The translations under genes were made by a program, and so were the position numbers. A DNA stretch of 14,786 nucleotides from Fimbriimonas sp. GTDB lineage: Bacteria; Armatimonadota; Fimbriimonadia; Fimbriimonadales; Fimbriimonadaceae. Where the stretch lies: the NCBI GenBank assembly GCA_030447945.1, contig JAUJNV010000056.1, forward strand, positions 1-14,786. The letters run 5' to 3'. Positions within the stretch are counted from its first letter, which is position 1, and each line of letters starts with the position of its first letter. The notes beneath the pieces are model-generated. The model worked only from the letters and a program-made list of their open reading frames with translations. It was not told the origin of the DNA and searched no databases. Shown here in pieces: positions 13,724 through 14,786 of the stretch.

Positions 13724-14293
13724 TTACTTCTTGACGCGCTCAAGATAGGAATCCGTGCGGGTGTCGATCTTGAGAATGTCTCCTACGTTGATGTGAAACG
13801 GAACCTGCACGGTCGCGCCCGATTCGAGTTTCGCCGGCTTGGTGGCCCCGCCGCTCACGGTGTTGCCGCGCTCGCCCGGGTCGGTCTCAACAACCTCTAG
13901 CTCCATAAAGTTCGGCAGCTCGTACCCGAGGATCTCCCCGTTCGCGTTCAGAGCCGTGACCTCCGTTTCCTCTTTGAGGTACTTGACCCCGTCGCCAAGG
14001 GTTGCAGACGGCACGGGAATTTGTTCGTAAGTATCGAGGTCCATGAGCACGACGTCGTCGGCTTGCCGGTAGAGGAACTGCATCGGGACCTTTTCCACAA
14101 ACACGGGCTCGAACCGCTCGCCCGAGCGGAAGGTCCGCTCCAGGATGCGCCCGGTCTTGAGGTTTCGCATTCGCGTGCGGACGAACGCGCCGCCCTTTCC
14201 GGGCTTAACGTGCTGAAACTCGACGATGGTGTGGGGGTCCCCGTCGAGGTTGATGTGCATACCGTTCCTGAAGTCGCTGGTGTCAACCGCCAA
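13724..14293 (-). CDS. efp: Elongation factor P
   Basis: EF-P binds the ribosome between the P and E sites and helps form peptide bonds at proline stretches. The protein has the N-terminal KOW-like domain with FQHVKPGKGGAFVRTRMRNL. The tip lysine (K33 from the chosen start) is where many bacteria modify EF-P. Two OB-type domains follow, ending GATVQVPFHINVGDILKIDTRTDSYLERVKK. I chose the TTG at 14293 because it gives the usual start (AVDTSDFRNGM) and 189 residues, and because AAGGAG lies ten bases before it. The longer frame from 14341 adds 16 residues unlike the family. It heads a minus-strand group with the Cys-rich membrane gene and is divergent from the TPR-like gene. Confidence 0.95.
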   Translation of the reverse strand: MAVDTSDFRNGMHINLDGDPHTIVEFQHVKPGKGGAFVRTRMRNLKTGRILERTFRSGERFEPVFVEKVPMQFLYRQADDVVLMDLDTYEQIPVPSATLGDGVKYLKEETEVTALNANGEILGYELPNFMELEVVETDPGERGNTVSGGATKPAKLESGATVQVPFHINVGDILKIDTRTDSYLERVKK

Positions 14294-14306
14294 GTGCTTT
14301 CGTCTC

Positions 14307-14312
14307 CTTAGG
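14307..14312 (-). promoter_or_regulatory. Ribosome-binding site supporting the TTG start of efp
   Basis: On the minus strand the sequence CTAAGGAGACG lies upstream of the TTG, with ten or so bases between AAGGAG and the start codon. This decides for TTG over the upstream ATG at 14341, which has no such site in front of it. Confidence 0.55.
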
Positions 14313-14367
14313 GCCGCAGGACCCACCACCCATTTTGACACGGCGTAGTAGGAGAGAGGTAACCAAA

Positions 14368-14786
14368 GTGAAGCAGGTCTTTCTGTGCCGTTTTTGGCCG
14401 CTGGCGTTCATCGCACTTTTCACGCCCCTTGCGCACGCCCAGTTCGTCTGGCCCAACCCCGAATATAACAAGCCGGAGCCCGGGCTGTACAAGGAAGATC
14501 CCTTCATCGTGAAGTACCGCAAGAAGTTCTTCGCCGTGCTGCGCGGAGACTCCCCCACCTTCCAGAAGGCGTACGCCGAGATCGAGGCGATCCTGAAAAA
14601 GAACCCGAACGACGCCCGCGCGCTCGTCTGGCTGGGCACGGGAAAGACGATCAAAGCGGGCTTCCTGCTGATGAAGGCGGACCGCGCCGGCGCGCTGGGC
14701 CTCCTCGCGGACTCCCGTAAAGACCTCGACCGGGCCGTCTCCCTCCGCCCGAAGGACCCCAACATCTACATGATGCGGGCCACCAC
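14368..14786 (+). CDS. Secreted TPR-like protein (partial, runs off the window)
   Basis: A frame opens with GTG at 14368 and stays open to the window end (139 codons). GGAGAGAGG lies about eight bases upstream as a good ribosome-binding site. The protein starts with a signal peptide (VKQVFLCRFWPLAFIALFTPLAHA, cleavage before QF). It continues with FVWPNPEYNKPEPGLYKEDP and then helical pairs such as FQKAYAEIEAILKKNPNDAR, ALVWLGTGKTIKAG and DLDRAVSLRPKDPNIYMMRA. These match the pattern of tetratricopeptide repeats, which bind other proteins. It is probably periplasmic or outside the membrane. No specific function can be given. It is divergent from efp, with start codons about 75 bases apart. 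Confidence 0.75.
   Translation, partial: MKQVFLCRFWPLAFIALFTPLAHAQFVWPNPEYNKPEPGLYKEDPFIVKYRKKFFAVLRGDSPTFQKAYAEIEAILKKNPNDARALVWLGTGKTIKAGFLLMKADRAGALGLLADSRKDLDRAVSLRPKDPNIYMMRAT

Noticed and set aside
14335..14363. TTGACA at 14335-14340 as a -35 box for the TPR-like gene
   Set aside because: The hexamer 17 bases downstream is GGTAAC, which is not a -10 box, and no alternative at acceptable spacing was found.

Overview
This GC-rich bacterial window of about 14.8 kb looks like part of a free-living, diderm-type genome. Signs of that are signal peptides, a lipoprotein, a possible outer-membrane barrel and BamB-like propeller repeats. Several genes seem to start almost directly after a TAnnnT -10 hexamer, and one protein ends in a prepilin-like tail. 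An Armatimonadota (Fimbriimonadia-like) source is compatible, but this is only a guess from style.

Left part (1-2700): the tail of an unidentified gene is followed by a TIR-domain gene on the minus strand and a divergent two-HKD phospholipase D-family gene. Copies of one small palindrome lie on both sides of the TIR gene, and a decayed copy lies beyond the PLD gene. The TIR gene looks less GC-rich than the rest by eye. Next (2984-4081) comes a frameshifted lipoprotein with an unusual domain order: DUF4382-like, carboxypeptidase-regulatory-like, then a prepilin-type C-terminal module. A small leaderless ORF follows.

Middle (4530-5640): a largely gene-free stretch holds a big inverted repeat, two heptamer-repeat hairpins and tRNA-Ile(GAU) on the minus strand. 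Then come, all on the plus strand, a secreted PQQ-type beta-propeller protein, dprA, a nagA-like deacetylase gene and a plsC-like acyltransferase gene. The gaps after dprA and nagA are filled with hairpins made of tandem 7-mers.

Right part (10354-14293), minus strand, read in the direction of transcription: efp, a Cys-rich membrane protein 6 nt later, an RtcA-family protein whose catalytic His is replaced, an S24/S26-like small protein overlapping it by ATGA, and a small secreted barrel-like protein. A TPR-like secreted protein starts divergently from efp and runs off the end.

Two themes cut across the window. First, at least nine reading-frame breaks are all explained by one missing base, nearly all in short G or C runs, including in conserved genes such as dprA. 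This points to homopolymer-deletion errors in the assembly and not to gene decay. Second, the intergenic space is crowded with repeat hairpins: four heptad-register hairpins of four different sequences, two hairpins with a roughly 10-nt period, a perfect 40-nt inverted repeat, a 28-nt perfect inverted repeat and two small dispersed palindromes. These are the most unusual part of the window.
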